A stretch of DNA of 64,000 bases from an uncultured Pelagibacteraceae bacterium. GTDB lineage: Bacteria; Pseudomonadota; Alphaproteobacteria; Pelagibacterales; Pelagibacteraceae. Each line of letters opens with the position of its first letter. Positions within the stretch are counted from its first letter, which is position 1. Under the pieces are notes generated by a model. The model searched no databases and was not told where the DNA came from. It was given only the letters and a program-made list of their open reading frames with translations. Location: assembly GCA_902628635.1 (NCBI GenBank), contig CACONQ010000003.1, positions 62,001-126,000 of the forward strand, written 5' to 3'. Below are positions 7,740-18,200 of the stretch, piece after piece. The position numbers were made by a program, and so were the translations under genes.

Positions 7740-9441
7740 ATTTTTTATTTTTATGTCTTATAATTTTAAAGTTATATTCTTTTTGTTTTAACTCACTAAT
7801 AAGTTTTGTAAAGTTTTTCAAATCATGAATAATAAGATTAAATCTAAAATTTATAGTTTTTTTAGTTTTTTCTACCATCTCTACGCTGGAAATATTTACA
7901 TTATTTATACCTATCATAGTGGTAACATCTCCTAATTTTCCAGGCTGATCAGGTAATGATATCCATAGTGTTGTATTGTATTTTTTAGATTTAGATAATT
8001 TAGAATTCTCTCTATATTGCCAATACCTTCTGATTGCTGCACGCGCCTTTCCCGTTTTAGTCAAGGATAACCAATGAAGTGAGGGTGAAACTTTTTTTGA
8101 TGTAATTATCTTCACCACGTCTCCATTTCTTAATATTGATTGTAAGGGTGACTCTTTACCGTTTATTTCTGATCCAATTGCTGTATCACCAACTTGTGTA
8201 TGAACAGCATAAGCAAAATCTATTGGCGTAGCATTTTTAGGTAATTTTATAACCGATCCTTTTGGAGTAAAACAAAATACATTTTCTTGGAACATTTGTA
8301 ATTTAGTGTATTCATAAAAATCTTCTGGATTTTCATTTTTCTCAATTATCTCTACCAAATCAGCTAACCAGTCATATTCTTTCCATGTTAATGAATTAAA
8401 TTTTTCAGATGACTTGTATTTCCAATGAGATGCTATTCCCCTTTGAGCAAATTCATGCATTTGCATTGTTCTTAGCTGAATTTCTATAGGTCTTTTATTT
8501 GGCCCTATTATTGCAGTATGTAAAGATTGATATTTATTTATTTTTGGAGAAGAAATATAATCTTTAAATCTTCCCGGAATACAATTCCATTTGTTATGAA
8601 ATATCCCAAGTGATTTATAACATGAAGAAATATCGTTTAAAATTATTCTAAAACCCATAATGTCAGTAATTTGCTCAAGAGATATTCTTTTGCTTTGCAT
8701 TTTTCTCCAAAGAGAAAAAGGAGTTTTTTCTCTTCCATAAATAGTTGCTGATAAGTCATTTTCATTTAATAGTTTAGTAAATTCATCTGCAACGGAATTA
8801 AAACTTATTAAGTTATTTTCCTTTATTTTATCAAGTCGATCTTTGATTAGTTTTCTAGCTTTAGGATTAAGAACTTCAAATGAAAGATCCTCCAATTCAT
8901 CCCTTATTCTATTCATACCCATTCTATCTGCTAAGGGAGAATATATTTCCATAGTTTCTCTTGCAATTCTCTCTTTTTTTTCTTGTTTATCAATTGAATG
9001 AATTGTTCGCATGTTGTGAAGTCTGTCAGCAATTTTTACAAGTAATACTCTAATATCTTTTGAAGTTGCAATGATTAATTTTCTAAAATTCTCAGCTCTT
9101 GAATTTGCTTTAGCTTGATTTTCTAACTCAGAAATTTTAGTTACACCCTCAACAAGATCAGCAACTTCTTGACCAAATTCCTGTTTAATAGTTTGATAAG
9201 TAGCATGCGTGTCCTCTATTGTGTCATGAAGTAGTCCAGTAGCTATAGTTGCACTATCTAATTTTAACTCTGTTAATATATTAGCCACAGCAACTGGATG
9301 TATAACATAAGGGTCGCCTGATTGTCGTTTTTGATTTTCATGAGCCTTTACTGCAAAATTATATGCCTTATCCAAAGTTTCAGGATTCAAAAACTTATTG
9401 TATGATTTTACTTTATTTATTAAATCATTTGATTTTAACAT
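7696..9441 (-). CDS. relA: Bifunctional (p)ppGpp synthetase/hydrolase (RelA/SpoT family), compact form
   Basis: This is the stringent-response enzyme. The HD hydrolase domain looks intact (HPVAVANIL, GLLHDTIEDT, KIADRLHNMRT). So does the synthetase domain (TPFSLWRKMQ, DIMGFRIIL, NKYQSLHT, EIQLRT). TGS spans about residues 388-447 and a C-terminal ACT/RRM about 490-581 (LPDQPGKLGDV). Only about 42 residues separate TGS from ACT. The helical and zinc-finger regions of the usual 700-740-residue proteins are largely missing, which explains the 581-residue length. In E. coli and most alphaproteobacteria rpoZ precedes this gene; here folK does. The ATG at 9441 is the natural start. Confidence 0.95.
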   Translation of the reverse strand: MLKSNDLINKVKSYNKFLNPETLDKAYNFAVKAHENQKRQSGDPYVIHPVAVANILTELKLDSATIATGLLHDTIEDTHATYQTIKQEFGQEVADLVEGVTKISELENQAKANSRAENFRKLIIATSKDIRVLLVKIADRLHNMRTIHSIDKQEKKERIARETMEIYSPLADRMGMNRIRDELEDLSFEVLNPKARKLIKDRLDKIKENNLISFNSVADEFTKLLNENDLSATIYGREKTPFSLWRKMQSKRISLEQITDIMGFRIILNDISSCYKSLGIFHNKWNCIPGRFKDYISSPKINKYQSLHTAIIGPNKRPIEIQLRTMQMHEFAQRGIASHWKYKSSEKFNSLTWKEYDWLADLVEIIEKNENPEDFYEYTKLQMFQENVFCFTPKGSVIKLPKNATPIDFAYAVHTQVGDTAIGSEINGKESPLQSILRNGDVVKIITSKKVSPSLHWLSLTKTGKARAAIRRYWQYRENSKLSKSKKYNTTLWISLPDQPGKLGDVTTMIGINNVNISSVEMVEKTKKTINFRFNLIIHDLKNFTKLISELKQKEYNFKIIRHKNKKYAFIKRLFGGFKKN

Positions 9442-9461
9442 ACAAACTTATATCATTTTTT

Positions 9462-9977
9462 TTATTCAACTGTAATAGATCTTAAGTCAATCGTGTCAAT
9501 TTGCTTTAATAATTGGGATATATTTAACTTGTATTTGGGATGTTTCCATTTTTTTGATATCTCATAAAGTGGAATTAAAACAAAATTCCTTTTATGTAAT
9601 CTTGGATGTGGAATAATTATTTTATCACCTTCGCAATCTAATTTTAAACATTTATGGTCATAATCTAATATGTCTATATCGCATTCTCTTGGAGAGTTTT
9701 TTTCAGAGATTTTTCTACCTAATTTTTTTTCAATTTTCTTTATAAAATAAAATAGATTTAAAGGTGTTAAATTAGTTTTAATTTTGAGAACAATATTTAA
9801 ATATTCTGGTTTTTTGGGGTCAGGCCATGATTTAGTTTTATAAAAATTTGAAGATTTCTCGATCATTAAATTATTTTTTTCTTGAAGAAGCGATTTAGCT
9901 TTATTTATATTATTTTTTTTATTTCCTAAATTTGATCCAATACCTAAAAAAACAGTATTAGCTTGTTTTTCTAACAT
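9462..9977 (-). CDS. folK: 2-amino-4-hydroxy-6-hydroxymethyldihydropteridine pyrophosphokinase (HPPK)
   Basis: HPPK transfers pyrophosphate from ATP to the pterin in folate synthesis. Motifs include [12 protein letters not shown] at the N-terminus, PEYLNIV in the middle, the acidic [13 protein letters not shown] site, and [15 protein letters not shown] near the end. I chose the ATG at 9977 (171 residues), which places the GIGSN motif about 10 residues in and leaves an AGAGAG-like element upstream. A longer frame reaches 10052 but only adds Lys-rich residues inside smpB. The gene overlaps the smpB 3' end by 20 bases. Confidence 0.9.
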   Translation of the reverse strand: MLEKQANTVFLGIGSNLGNKKNNINKAKSLLQEKNNLMIEKSSNFYKTKSWPDPKKPEYLNIVLKIKTNLTPLNLFYFIKKIEKKLGRKISEKNSPRECDIDILDYDHKCLKLDCEGDKIIIPHPRLHKRNFVLIPLYEISKKWKHPKYKLNISQLLKQIDTIDLRSITVE

Positions 9978-10428
9978 ATCTAGCTTTATCTCTCTGCCAA
10001 TCTTTATTTTTTTTTGCTTGTCTTTTATCGTATTGTTTTTTTCCTTTTGCAACGGCTATTTCGATTTTTGCCTTTCCTTTTTTAAAATAAATTTTAGTGG
10101 GTATTATTGTGAAACCTTCTCTGTTGATCTTCCCAATAAGTTTATTAATTTCTCTTTTGTTTAATAAAAGTTTTCTATCATCTGTTGGATTATGATTTGA
10201 ATAGCTTGCATTTTTATATAATGGAATATGTGAATTCATAAGATAAATTTCACCACGTCTTTCAATTGCATATGAATCAGCAATATTAATTTTGCCAGAT
10301 CTGATAGATTTTATTTCAGATCCTTTTAAAACAATTCCAGCCTCGTAAACGCTTTCAAAGAAATAATTAAAACTTGCTTTTCTATTAATTGAAATTATCT
10401 TTAAACCAACACTGGTTTTTTTTTTCAT
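9958..10428 (-). CDS. smpB: SmpB, tmRNA-binding protein
   Basis: SmpB escorts tmRNA to stalled ribosomes in trans-translation. The 156-residue protein has the family core: [39 protein letters not shown] and HIPLYKNAS. It ends in the basic tail [18 protein letters not shown] that inserts into the decoding centre. It starts at the TAATG junction with dapA and overlaps folK. The tmRNA gene itself is not in this window. Confidence 0.97.
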   Translation of the reverse strand: MKKKTSVGLKIISINRKASFNYFFESVYEAGIVLKGSEIKSIRSGKINIADSYAIERRGEIYLMNSHIPLYKNASYSNHNPTDDRKLLLNKREINKLIGKINREGFTIIPTKIYFKKGKAKIEIAVAKGKKQYDKRQAKKNKDWQRDKARYVRKTS

Positions 10429-11312
10429 TAACTAATTAATTTAGCTGATATTAAAGCCTTTTTGACTTTTTCTTCTGTATCTTTTTGAATATTAACTAAA
10501 GGAAGTCTAATTTCATCATTGCAAAGGCCTAGAAGTTTTGCTGCATACTTTGCAGGTGCTGGATTACTTTCAATAAATAATGATTTGTGTAATGGCTGTA
10601 AAATTTGATCTATTCTTTCAGCTTCTTTAATTTCATTATCTGATTTTGATTTTGAATATTTTTGCATATCTGAACATAATTTTGGTGCAATATTTGCTGT
10701 GACCGAAATAATTCCGACCCCGCCTCTTTTGTTAAACTCAAATGCAAGACCATCCTCACCTGTTAGCTGGATAAAATCAGGGCCGAGTTTCTTTATTGTT
10801 TCATCTAGTCTATTAAGATCTCCAGTAGCATCTTTTACACCTGCTATATTTTTTAGTTCAAATAATCTAGCCATTGTATCTACTGACATATCTATTACAC
10901 ATCTGCTTGGTATATTGTAAATAATAATTGGAAGGCTTGTGTTATCATTAATAGCTTTATAATGTTGATATAAACCCTCCTGTGTTGGTTTATTGTAATA
11001 AGGAGTAACAACCAAAACTCCATCTGCACCCATTTTCTCAGCATGCTTCGTTAAAGATATTGCCTCATCTGTTGAATTTGATCCTGTACCTGCAATAACA
11101 GGAATTTTACCTTTTACCTCTTTTATACACAATTCAATAACTTTCTGGTGTTCATCATGGTCTAAAGTTGGTGACTCCCCTGTTGTTCCAGCTGGAACTA
11201 AACCATTGGTGCCATTTTCTAAGTGAAAATGTATAATTTTTATGTAAGCTTCAATATCAAGCTTATTATTTTTAAATGGGGTTATTAAAGCAACATTTGA
11301 ACCTTTAAACAT
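10428..11312 (-). CDS. dapA: 4-hydroxy-tetrahydrodipicolinate synthase
   Basis: DapA condenses pyruvate and aspartate semialdehyde in lysine and diaminopimelate synthesis. The 294-residue TIM barrel carries the GTTGESPTL motif (residues 42-50), Y132 in IIIYNIPSR, and the Schiff-base lysine K160 in GVKDATGD. It is the first gene of the smpB-folK-relA block and diverges from slt across 42 bases. In that gap I see a TATAAT-like hexamer on the minus strand but no clear -35. DAP supply links it to the peptidoglycan enzyme next door. Confidence 0.98.
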   Translation of the reverse strand: MFKGSNVALITPFKNNKLDIEAYIKIIHFHLENGTNGLVPAGTTGESPTLDHDEHQKVIELCIKEVKGKIPVIAGTGSNSTDEAISLTKHAEKMGADGVLVVTPYYNKPTQEGLYQHYKAINDNTSLPIIIYNIPSRCVIDMSVDTMARLFELKNIAGVKDATGDLNRLDETIKKLGPDFIQLTGEDGLAFEFNKRGGVGIISVTANIAPKLCSDMQKYSKSKSDNEIKEAERIDQILQPLHKSLFIESNPAPAKYAAKLLGLCNDEIRLPLVNIQKDTEEKVKKALISAKLIS

Positions 11313-11354
11313 AAATACTTATAACATAAATTATAGATTCATTTACAAAAAATT

Positions 11355-13577
11355 ATGAAAAAAAATTTATTTTTACTGACTATCCTATTTTCATTTTTAG
11401 CTACCACATATGTAAGTTCACAAGAAAATGTTATTATTCCTTTAAAAAAACCTACTCTTAATCCTGAGTTAAAAGAAAAAAAAATTTCAATAAATATTAT
11501 TAAACCCCTTGAAAAGCCTATTTTGACAAAAGAGGTAAAGAAAAAAGATGAAAAAGAAGAAATTATTGAAAATAAAAAAATAACTAAATTAGGAATTATT
11601 GTTCCAAAAAATAAGCCAAAAATAGTTCAAAAAACAATAGAAAAGGTTGCAAAAAAATCGAAGTACTTTTCAAAAAAAGAGTTTGAATTAGCTGCCAAAG
11701 CAATTAATGCAATGCAAAAAGGTAACTGGCCCAATGCACTAAGTTTAGCAAAGAAAACAAGAAACAATGATATTAATAGCTTTATTCAGTGGCGACATCT
11801 TTTAACAAATAGAAATAATGCGAGTTATTATGACTACCAACAATTCATAGATAAAAATCCAGACTATCCAAGAATAGGAAGGATTAAGTATTTATCAGAA
11901 CATAAATTATCAACAGAAAAAGTATCACCAAAAAAAATTATTAAAAAATTTTCTGAGGAAGCGCCGTTAAGTGGTTTCGGCGAAATGATCCTTGGAGAGA
12001 GTTACATAATAAATGGTGAAAGCGCTAAAGGAATTAATTTAATAAAAAAAGGTTTTGAAAAAGCCGAATTAAGTAAATCAGATTTAAGGTTTTTTAGAAA
12101 AAAATATAAAAAATATTTAAATAGTGAAGATTATATTAAAAGAGCAAAATATTTAGCTTGGGAGAATAAATATTGGGACCTAAAAAGAATGTTACGATAT
12201 TTACCAAAAGACGAGCAATTACTATACACAGCAAGACAGTTATTAATGAGTAAATCATATGGTGTGGATAGTGCTATTGCAAAAGTCCCTGATAGACTTA
12301 AAAATGACTCAGGATTAAACTATGATAGACTGAAGTGGCGTAGAAAAAGAGGCAGAGTCGACTCTTCTCTTGAAATTTTATTAAAAGTTCCAAATAACAA
12401 AATTTACCTAGTAAGACCTGAAAAGTGGTGGAAGGAAAGAGAAATCATAGGAAGATCTTTAATTTATAAAAAAAAATATGAGTTAGCTTATAAAGTTGTA
12501 AGCAAACATTCAATGGTAGAAGGACCAGAGTATGCAGCTGCAGAATGGATGAGTGGTTGGATTGCGCTAAGTTTTTTAAATGATCCAATTTTAGCTGTAG
12601 AACATTTTGATAATTTTTTTAATAACGTCGGTTATCCAATAAGTTTGGCTAGAGGGGCATATTGGCTGGGTAGATCCTACGAAAAGATGGGTAGCAAAGA
12701 TTTACAGAATAAATGGTATCAGGAAGCTTCTAAATATTTAACTACTTACTATGGACAGCTTGCCTTTTTAAAAATAAATCCTGATAAATCTTTCGAGTTA
12801 GATTTGGAGCAAGTTGTAGATAAAGATTATAAAAAAAAATTTGAGAATAAGGGATTAGTCAAAGTAATTTACCTTTTAAATGAACTTAATAAAGATAAAT
12901 ATACAAAGCACATATTAAGACATTTAGCTCTAGATGATATTGAAAAAGGAAGTGAAATTTTAGCTGCAGAACTTGCAACAAATATTTCAAGATACGATTT
13001 TGCTATTCAAATAGCAAAAATAGCTTCTTACGAAAAAAGATTTTTGAATAATTATAACTATCCTATCATAGGAACTCCAAAAATAATTAATGGTAGAAAA
13101 ATACCTGAAACACCTTTTATTTTATCAATAATAAGACAAGAAAGTGAGTTTGATATGAAAGCAAACAGTTCAGCCGGTGCAAGAGGTTTGATGCAATTAA
13201 TGACCTACACTGCTAAGTTAGTTGCCAAACAAGCGAAGTTACCTTATTCAAAATCAAGGCTAACAACGGATCCGGAATATAATATAAATTTAGGCTCACA
13301 TTATATTGCTGGACTGATTCTAGAGTACGATGGATCGTATCCTTTTGCCATAGCTGCTTACAATGCTGGACCAAAAAGAGTAAAATACTGGAAGAGATTA
13401 AATAAAAATCCTCAAAAAAATCAAATTGATTATGTTGATTGGATAGAGCTAATTAAATTTAAAGAAACAAGAAATTACGTTCAGAGAGTGTTAGAGAACT
13501 ATAATGTGTATAGATTCGTTGTTGAAAAAAGACCTGTAAAAATGCTTAATTTTTTCGAGGATATGCCGCTTTATTAA
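11355..13577 (+). CDS. slt: Soluble lytic murein transglycosylase (Slt-type)
   Basis: This periplasmic enzyme cleaves the MurNAc-GlcNAc bond to form 1,6-anhydro ends. The 740-residue protein starts with a signal peptide (MKKNLFLLTILFSFLATTYVSS). A Lys/Pro-rich stretch to about residue 110 follows, then an alpha-helical superhelix resembling Slt70. The C-terminal SLT domain (about residues 585-715) has catalytic E596 in SIIRQESEF, plus GARGLMQLM and AYNAGPKRV. It is monocistronic. Its TAA directly abuts the encoded CCA end of the convergent tRNA-Ser gene. Confidence 0.93.
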   Translation: MKKNLFLLTILFSFLATTYVSSQENVIIPLKKPTLNPELKEKKISINIIKPLEKPILTKEVKKKDEKEEIIENKKITKLGIIVPKNKPKIVQKTIEKVAKKSKYFSKKEFELAAKAINAMQKGNWPNALSLAKKTRNNDINSFIQWRHLLTNRNNASYYDYQQFIDKNPDYPRIGRIKYLSEHKLSTEKVSPKKIIKKFSEEAPLSGFGEMILGESYIINGESAKGINLIKKGFEKAELSKSDLRFFRKKYKKYLNSEDYIKRAKYLAWENKYWDLKRMLRYLPKDEQLLYTARQLLMSKSYGVDSAIAKVPDRLKNDSGLNYDRLKWRRKRGRVDSSLEILLKVPNNKIYLVRPEKWWKEREIIGRSLIYKKKYELAYKVVSKHSMVEGPEYAAAEWMSGWIALSFLNDPILAVEHFDNFFNNVGYPISLARGAYWLGRSYEKMGSKDLQNKWYQEASKYLTTYYGQLAFLKINPDKSFELDLEQVVDKDYKKKFENKGLVKVIYLLNELNKDKYTKHILRHLALDDIEKGSEILAAELATNISRYDFAIQIAKIASYEKRFLNNYNYPIIGTPKIINGRKIPETPFILSIIRQESEFDMKANSSAGARGLMQLMTYTAKLVAKQAKLPYSKSRLTTDPEYNINLGSHYIAGLILEYDGSYPFAIAAYNAGPKRVKYWKRLNKNPQKNQIDYVDWIELIKFKETRNYVQRVLENYNVYRFVVEKRPVKMLNFFEDMPLY

Positions 13578-13670
13578 TGGCGGAAGAGGTGGGATTCGAA
13601 CCCACGTTACGAATTTCTCCGTAAGATCAGTTAGCAACCGATTGGTTTCAGCCATCTCACCCACTCTTCC
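13578..13670 (-). tRNA. tRNA-Ser(GCU)
   Basis: The minus strand from 13670 folds as a class II tRNA. The acceptor stem is GGAAGAG/CTCTTCC. The anticodon stem ATCGG/CTGAT closes the loop TTGCTAA, giving anticodon GCT, which reads AGC and AGU. The long variable arm has a five-pair stem TTACG/CGTAA, and the T arm carries GTTCGAATC. CCA is encoded at 13578-13580. The long variable arm and anticodon identify it as serine. It is convergent with slt, with no spacer. Confidence 0.97.
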
Positions 13671-13678
13671 ACGATACC

Positions 13679-13707
13679 TGTGTAACTTGAAACCATTGAA
13701 TATTCAA
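13679..13707 (-). promoter_or_regulatory. Candidate sigma70-type promoter for tRNA-Ser
   Basis: On the minus strand TTGAAT (13707-13702) is followed after 17 bases by TACACA (13684-13679), 8 bases before the tRNA 5' end. The hexamers match consensus at 4-5 of 6 positions. The -35 lies in the right half of the palindrome at 13695-13708. This is a prediction from spacing and position only. Confidence 0.4.
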
Positions 13708-13708
13708 T
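13695..13708. promoter_or_regulatory. 14-bp perfect palindrome between tRNA-Ser and soxB
   Basis: ATTGAATATTCAAT is its own reverse complement. It is flanked by a second, outer inverted pair, ACTTGA (13685-13690) and TCAAGT (13714-13719). It lies in the 64-base spacer between the divergent tRNA-Ser and soxB. Each half supplies a TTGAAT hexamer that fits as a -35 for one of the two genes. It may be an operator or simply a symmetrical promoter core. Confidence 0.45.
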
Positions 13709-13724
13709 ATTAATCAAGTATTTT
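13696..13724 (+). promoter_or_regulatory. Candidate sigma70-type promoter for soxBDAG
   Basis: TTGAAT (13696-13701) and TATTTT (13719-13724) are separated by 17 bases. Transcription would start near 13731, only a few bases before the soxB ATG at 13735, implying a nearly leaderless mRNA. I see no Shine-Dalgarno sequence before soxB, which is compatible. This is a prediction only. Confidence 0.38.
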
Positions 13725-13734
13725 CACTAAAAAT

Positions 13735-14988
13735 ATGAAAAACAAATACTCAATTTTTTCGCTTTTAAAAAACGCTTTAACTGACCATGAAAACTGGCAA
13801 AGAGCGTGGAGAGATCCTGAACCAAAAAAAGAGTATGACGCCATAATTGTTGGCGGAGGTGGTCATGGTTTAGCTACAGCTTATTATCTAGCAAAAAAAC
13901 ACAACATGAAAAATATTGCTGTTTTAGAGAAAGGTTGGATCGGTGGTGGTAACACTGGAAGAAATACTACTATAATTAGATCTAATTATCTTTGGGATGC
14001 AAGTGCTGGATTATATGATCACGCCTTAAAGATATGGGAAGGTCTTTCTCAAGAATTAAATTATAACGTTATGTTTAGTCAAAGAGGTGTTATGAATTTA
14101 GCGCATAATCTTCAAGATGTAAGAGATTTAAAAAGAAGAACACATGCTAATAGATTAAATGGTGTAGATGCTATTTGGTTGTCAACAGATGAGGTTAAAA
14201 AGTTCTGCCCTATAATAAATACGTCCCCAAATATAAGATATCCTGTTTTAGGTGGGACATTACAAAAAAGAGCAGGCACAGCAAGACATGATGCTGTTGC
14301 TTGGGGTTATGCTCGAGGCGCTGATGAAATGGGAGTAGATATAATTCAAAATTGTGAAGTTAAAGGTATTAAAAGAAATGGAGATACTGTCGAAGGTTTA
14401 GAAACAACAAAAGGTTTTATTAAATCAAAAAAAATTGGTGTAGTTGCTGCAGGACATTCAAGTGTTATAGCAAACATGGCAGGTTTAAAACTTCCTTTAG
14501 AAAGTAAACCTTTACAAGCTCTAGTTTCTGAACCTGTTAAACCAATAATTGATACTGTCGTAATGTCAAATGCAGTTCATGCTTATGTTAGTCAATCGGA
14601 TAAAGGCGAATTGGTAATTGGAGCAGGAACAGATGATTATGTTTCTTATTCTCAGAAAGGAAGTCATGACATTGTAGAGGGAACATTGCATGCAATATTA
14701 GAACTCTATCCAATTTTCAGTAGAATGAGAATGCTAAGACAATGGGGAGGAATTGTTGATATTTGTCCTGACGCAAGTCCAATAATTAGCAAGACCTCAA
14801 TAAAAGGATTATATTTTAATTGTGGTTGGGGTACTGGTGGTTTTAAAGCTACACCTGGATCTGGCGACTTATTTGCACATACAATTGCTAATGACGAACC
14901 TCATAAGCTAAATGCAGCATTCAATATAAATAGATTTGTAAGTGGCGATCTTGTTGATGAACATGGGGCTGCTGCTGTTGCTCATTAA
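13735..14988 (+). CDS. soxB: Sarcosine oxidase, beta subunit (heterotetrameric)
   Basis: This catalytic subunit oxidises sarcosine (N-methylglycine) with FAD. The 417-residue protein carries an FAD-binding Rossmann motif, [14 protein letters not shown] (residues 37-50), and the following [13 protein letters not shown]. It also has a [17 protein letters not shown] block (181-197) whose H185 may be the flavin-linked histidine of this family, judged by motif position only. The C-terminal [17 protein letters not shown] is typical. It opens soxBDAG and shares a TAATG junction with soxD. Confidence 0.97.
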   Translation: MKNKYSIFSLLKNALTDHENWQRAWRDPEPKKEYDAIIVGGGGHGLATAYYLAKKHNMKNIAVLEKGWIGGGNTGRNTTIIRSNYLWDASAGLYDHALKIWEGLSQELNYNVMFSQRGVMNLAHNLQDVRDLKRRTHANRLNGVDAIWLSTDEVKKFCPIINTSPNIRYPVLGGTLQKRAGTARHDAVAWGYARGADEMGVDIIQNCEVKGIKRNGDTVEGLETTKGFIKSKKIGVVAAGHSSVIANMAGLKLPLESKPLQALVSEPVKPIIDTVVMSNAVHAYVSQSDKGELVIGAGTDDYVSYSQKGSHDIVEGTLHAILELYPIFSRMRMLRQWGGIVDICPDASPIISKTSIKGLYFNCGWGTGGFKATPGSGDLFAHTIANDEPHKLNAAFNINRFVSGDLVDEHGAAAVAH

Positions 14989-15263
14989 TGTTTATTATTA
15001 ATTGTCCTTATTGTGGCGAAAGGGAACAAAGCGAATTTAAAGCTGGCGGTGAAGCTCATATAGTTAGACCTAAACAACCGACAGAGCTTAGTGATGATGA
15101 GTGGGCTGAATATTTATTTATGAGAAAAAATATTAAAGGTGTACAATTTGAAAGATGGGTTCATATACATGGATGTAGAAAATGGTTTAATATGGTTCGG
15201 GATACATCTAATGATCAAATTCATGCAGTTTACAAAATGGGCGAAAAACCACCCGTAAAATAA
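14988..15263 (+). CDS. soxD: Sarcosine oxidase, delta subunit
   Basis: This small 91-residue subunit of heterotetrameric sarcosine oxidase binds zinc in characterised relatives. The first pair of ligands is visible as CPYCGERE (Cys6, Cys9), with further candidates in HIHGCRKWF. The family block GEAHIVRP is also present. It starts on the last base of the soxB stop (TAATG) and ends 4 bases before soxA, so co-translation and complex assembly are likely. Confidence 0.96.
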   Translation: MFIINCPYCGEREQSEFKAGGEAHIVRPKQPTELSDDEWAEYLFMRKNIKGVQFERWVHIHGCRKWFNMVRDTSNDQIHAVYKMGEKPPVK

Positions 15264-15267
15264 TTTT

Positions 15268-18200
15268 ATGACAAAAAATTTAAGAACAAAAGCAAGTAAG
15301 TTTATTGATGAAACAACGAGGATTTCTTTTAAATTTGATGGTAAAGTATATTATGGCTACAAAGGTGATACTTTAGCATCTGCTTTAATAGCTAATGGTA
15401 TTCATTTAGTAGCTCGTAGTTTTAAATACCATAGGCCTCGAGGAATAATGACTGCAGGGTCTGAGGAACCAAATGCTATAGTACAGGTGAATGGAAATAG
15501 TGCTTATACAGAGCCTAATGTTAGAGCAACAGAGATTGAAATATATGATGGTCTTGAAGCTTCAAGCCAAAATTGTTGGCCAAATGTAAATTTTGATATA
15601 GGAGGTATAAATAATATTTTATCCCCTGTTCTACCAGCTGGATTTTATTACAAAACTTTTATGTGGCCTGCTAGCTTTTGGGAAAAATATGAATACTTTA
15701 TAAGAAAATCCGCAGGTTTAGGAAAATCACCAACAAAACCAGATCCTGACATCTATGAACATAAACACATACATTGTGATGTTTTAGTGATAGGTGGTGG
15801 TATTTCTGGGATTATGGCAGCTAAAACAGCTGCTGAGAATAATTTTAAAACATTATTGTTAGATGAAAAACCACATTTAGGTGGATCAACCATTTATCAA
15901 AATTCAGATTTTGATAAGATAAATAATCAATCTTCATCTACATGGCTTGAAAATGAAATATCTAAACTTAAAGATATAAAAAACCTTGAAATTAAAACAA
16001 GAACAAGTGTGGTGGCTTACCATGGTTATAACTTTTTATTAGCCAGGGAAAATTTAACTGATCATTTACCTTTTGATAAAAAGAAAAACAAAATAAGACA
16101 AAGATTAATTAAAATTAGAGCTAAAAAAGTAATCGTTGCCACAGGTTCAATTGAAAGACCTCTAATATTTAATAATAATGATAGGCCAGGTATTATTCTT
16201 TCATCAGCGATTAAAAAATATTCTGATTATTATGGGGTAATCTGTGGAAATGAAAATGTTTTATTTACTAATAATGATAGTGCTTATGAAACAGCTATAT
16301 CTTTATTTAATAAAGGAATTAGAGTTAATGCGATAATAGATATAAGAGATAAAGTAACTTCTAGTATTGTAAATCAAGCAGAAAAATTAAGTATAAAAAT
16401 ATATAATTCTTTTACTATTGTAGATACGTCTGGGTATAGAAGAATTAAAAATATTTCAATAATGAAACTTTCAAAAGATGGTCAATCTGTTACAGGTTCA
16501 AAAACTCAAATAAATTGTGACTGTCTCGGAGTATCTGGAGGATGGACGCCAGCGGTGCATTTATTTACACAATCAGGTGGAAAGCTTAAGTTTGATTATG
16601 ATGACAATGTTTTTAAACCTAATAAGTATCCTTCAGATCAAATAAGTATAGGTGCGTGTAATGGTGAATTTGATTTAGATACGATTATTAAAAATTTTAA
16701 CAATAATGTCAAAACATATCTTGGAATAGAAAAAACAAGCTATGAAAATTTAAATATAAGTGCTTCTAAAGAAATTTTAAAAAAGAATATTTGGCTATTA
16801 CCCTCAAACAAACCAATTGGAAAAACTAAATCATTTGTTGATTTTCAAAATGATGCAACCGCAAAAGATATTAAACTAGCCCTAAGAGAAGGATTTAGAT
16901 CAATAGAACATGTAAAACGATACACAACAACTGGTATGGGTACTGATCAAGGTAAACTAGGTAATATGCATGCTTTGGGAATTATTTCAGATACAAGTGG
17001 AGTTAAAATGTCAGATTTAGGAACGACAACTTTTAGGCCACCTTATACTCCTTTAACATTTGGAACAATTGTTGGAAGAAATGTTGGTGAATTTTTCGAC
17101 ATATTCAGAAAAACTCCAATGCATGATTGGCATGTTAAAAATAATGCTGAATTTGAAAATGTTGGTCAATGGAAAAGAGCATGGTATTACCCAAAAAAAA
17201 ATGAAAGTATGCATGATGCAGTTCAAAGAGAAAGTAAAGCGGCCAGAGATGGTGCGGGTATATTAGATGCATCTACATTAGGTAAAATTGATATCCAAGG
17301 ATCTGATGCGTCGGAATTTTTAAATAGAGTTTATACAAATGCTTGGTCAAAACTTGCAGTTGGAAAATGCAGGTATGGTTTGATGTTAAATGAGGATGGT
17401 ATGGTTTATGATGACGGTGTTACTACTCGACTTGATGAAAATCATTATATAATGACTACTACCACTGGTGGCGCAGCTACTGTTCTTGGCAAATTAGAGG
17501 ATTATCTTCAAACAGAGTGGCCTGAACTTGATGTATATTTAACTTCAGTAACTGATCATTTCGCTACAATTAGTGTTTGTGGGCCTCATAGTAAAAAAAT
17601 TGTTAAAAAAATTATACCTGATTTAGATTTATCTGATGAGAAGTTTCCACACATGTCATTCAAAAATGCAAAAATTGGTAATATTAAATGTCGTGTAATG
17701 AGGATTAGTTTTACTGGGGAACAAAGTTATGAAATAAATATTCAAGCAAATTTTGGTAAATCTGTATGGGAAAAATGTATAGAAGCTGGAGAAGAGTTTA
17801 ATATCACTCCCTACGGAACCGAAACTATGCACCTTTTAAGAGCAGAAAAAGGTTTTATAATTGTGGGACAAGATACTGACGCAACTTTAACTCCCATAGA
17901 TCTTCAAATGGATTGGATAGTCAGTAAGAAAAAATATGATTTCATAGGTAAAAGATCGCTTTATAGATCAGATACAATTAGAGAGGATCGAAAACAACTT
18001 GTTGGAATAATTACAGAAGACCCAAAAGAAGTTTTAGAGGAGGGTGCTCAAATTGTTGCTGATGTCTCAAAAAAACCAGTAGAAATGCTTGGACATATTA
18101 CCTCAAGCTATTTTAGTCCAAATTTAAATAAGTCAATCGCTTTAGGAGTTGTTAAAGGTGGAAAAGATATGTTGGGTAAAAAATTATTTGTACCTATGAA

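Noticed and set aside
9978-10052. N-terminal extension of folK from an upstream ATG
   Set aside because: It adds 25 Lys-rich residues fully inside smpB and is not part of the HPPK family; the ATG at 9977 fits better.
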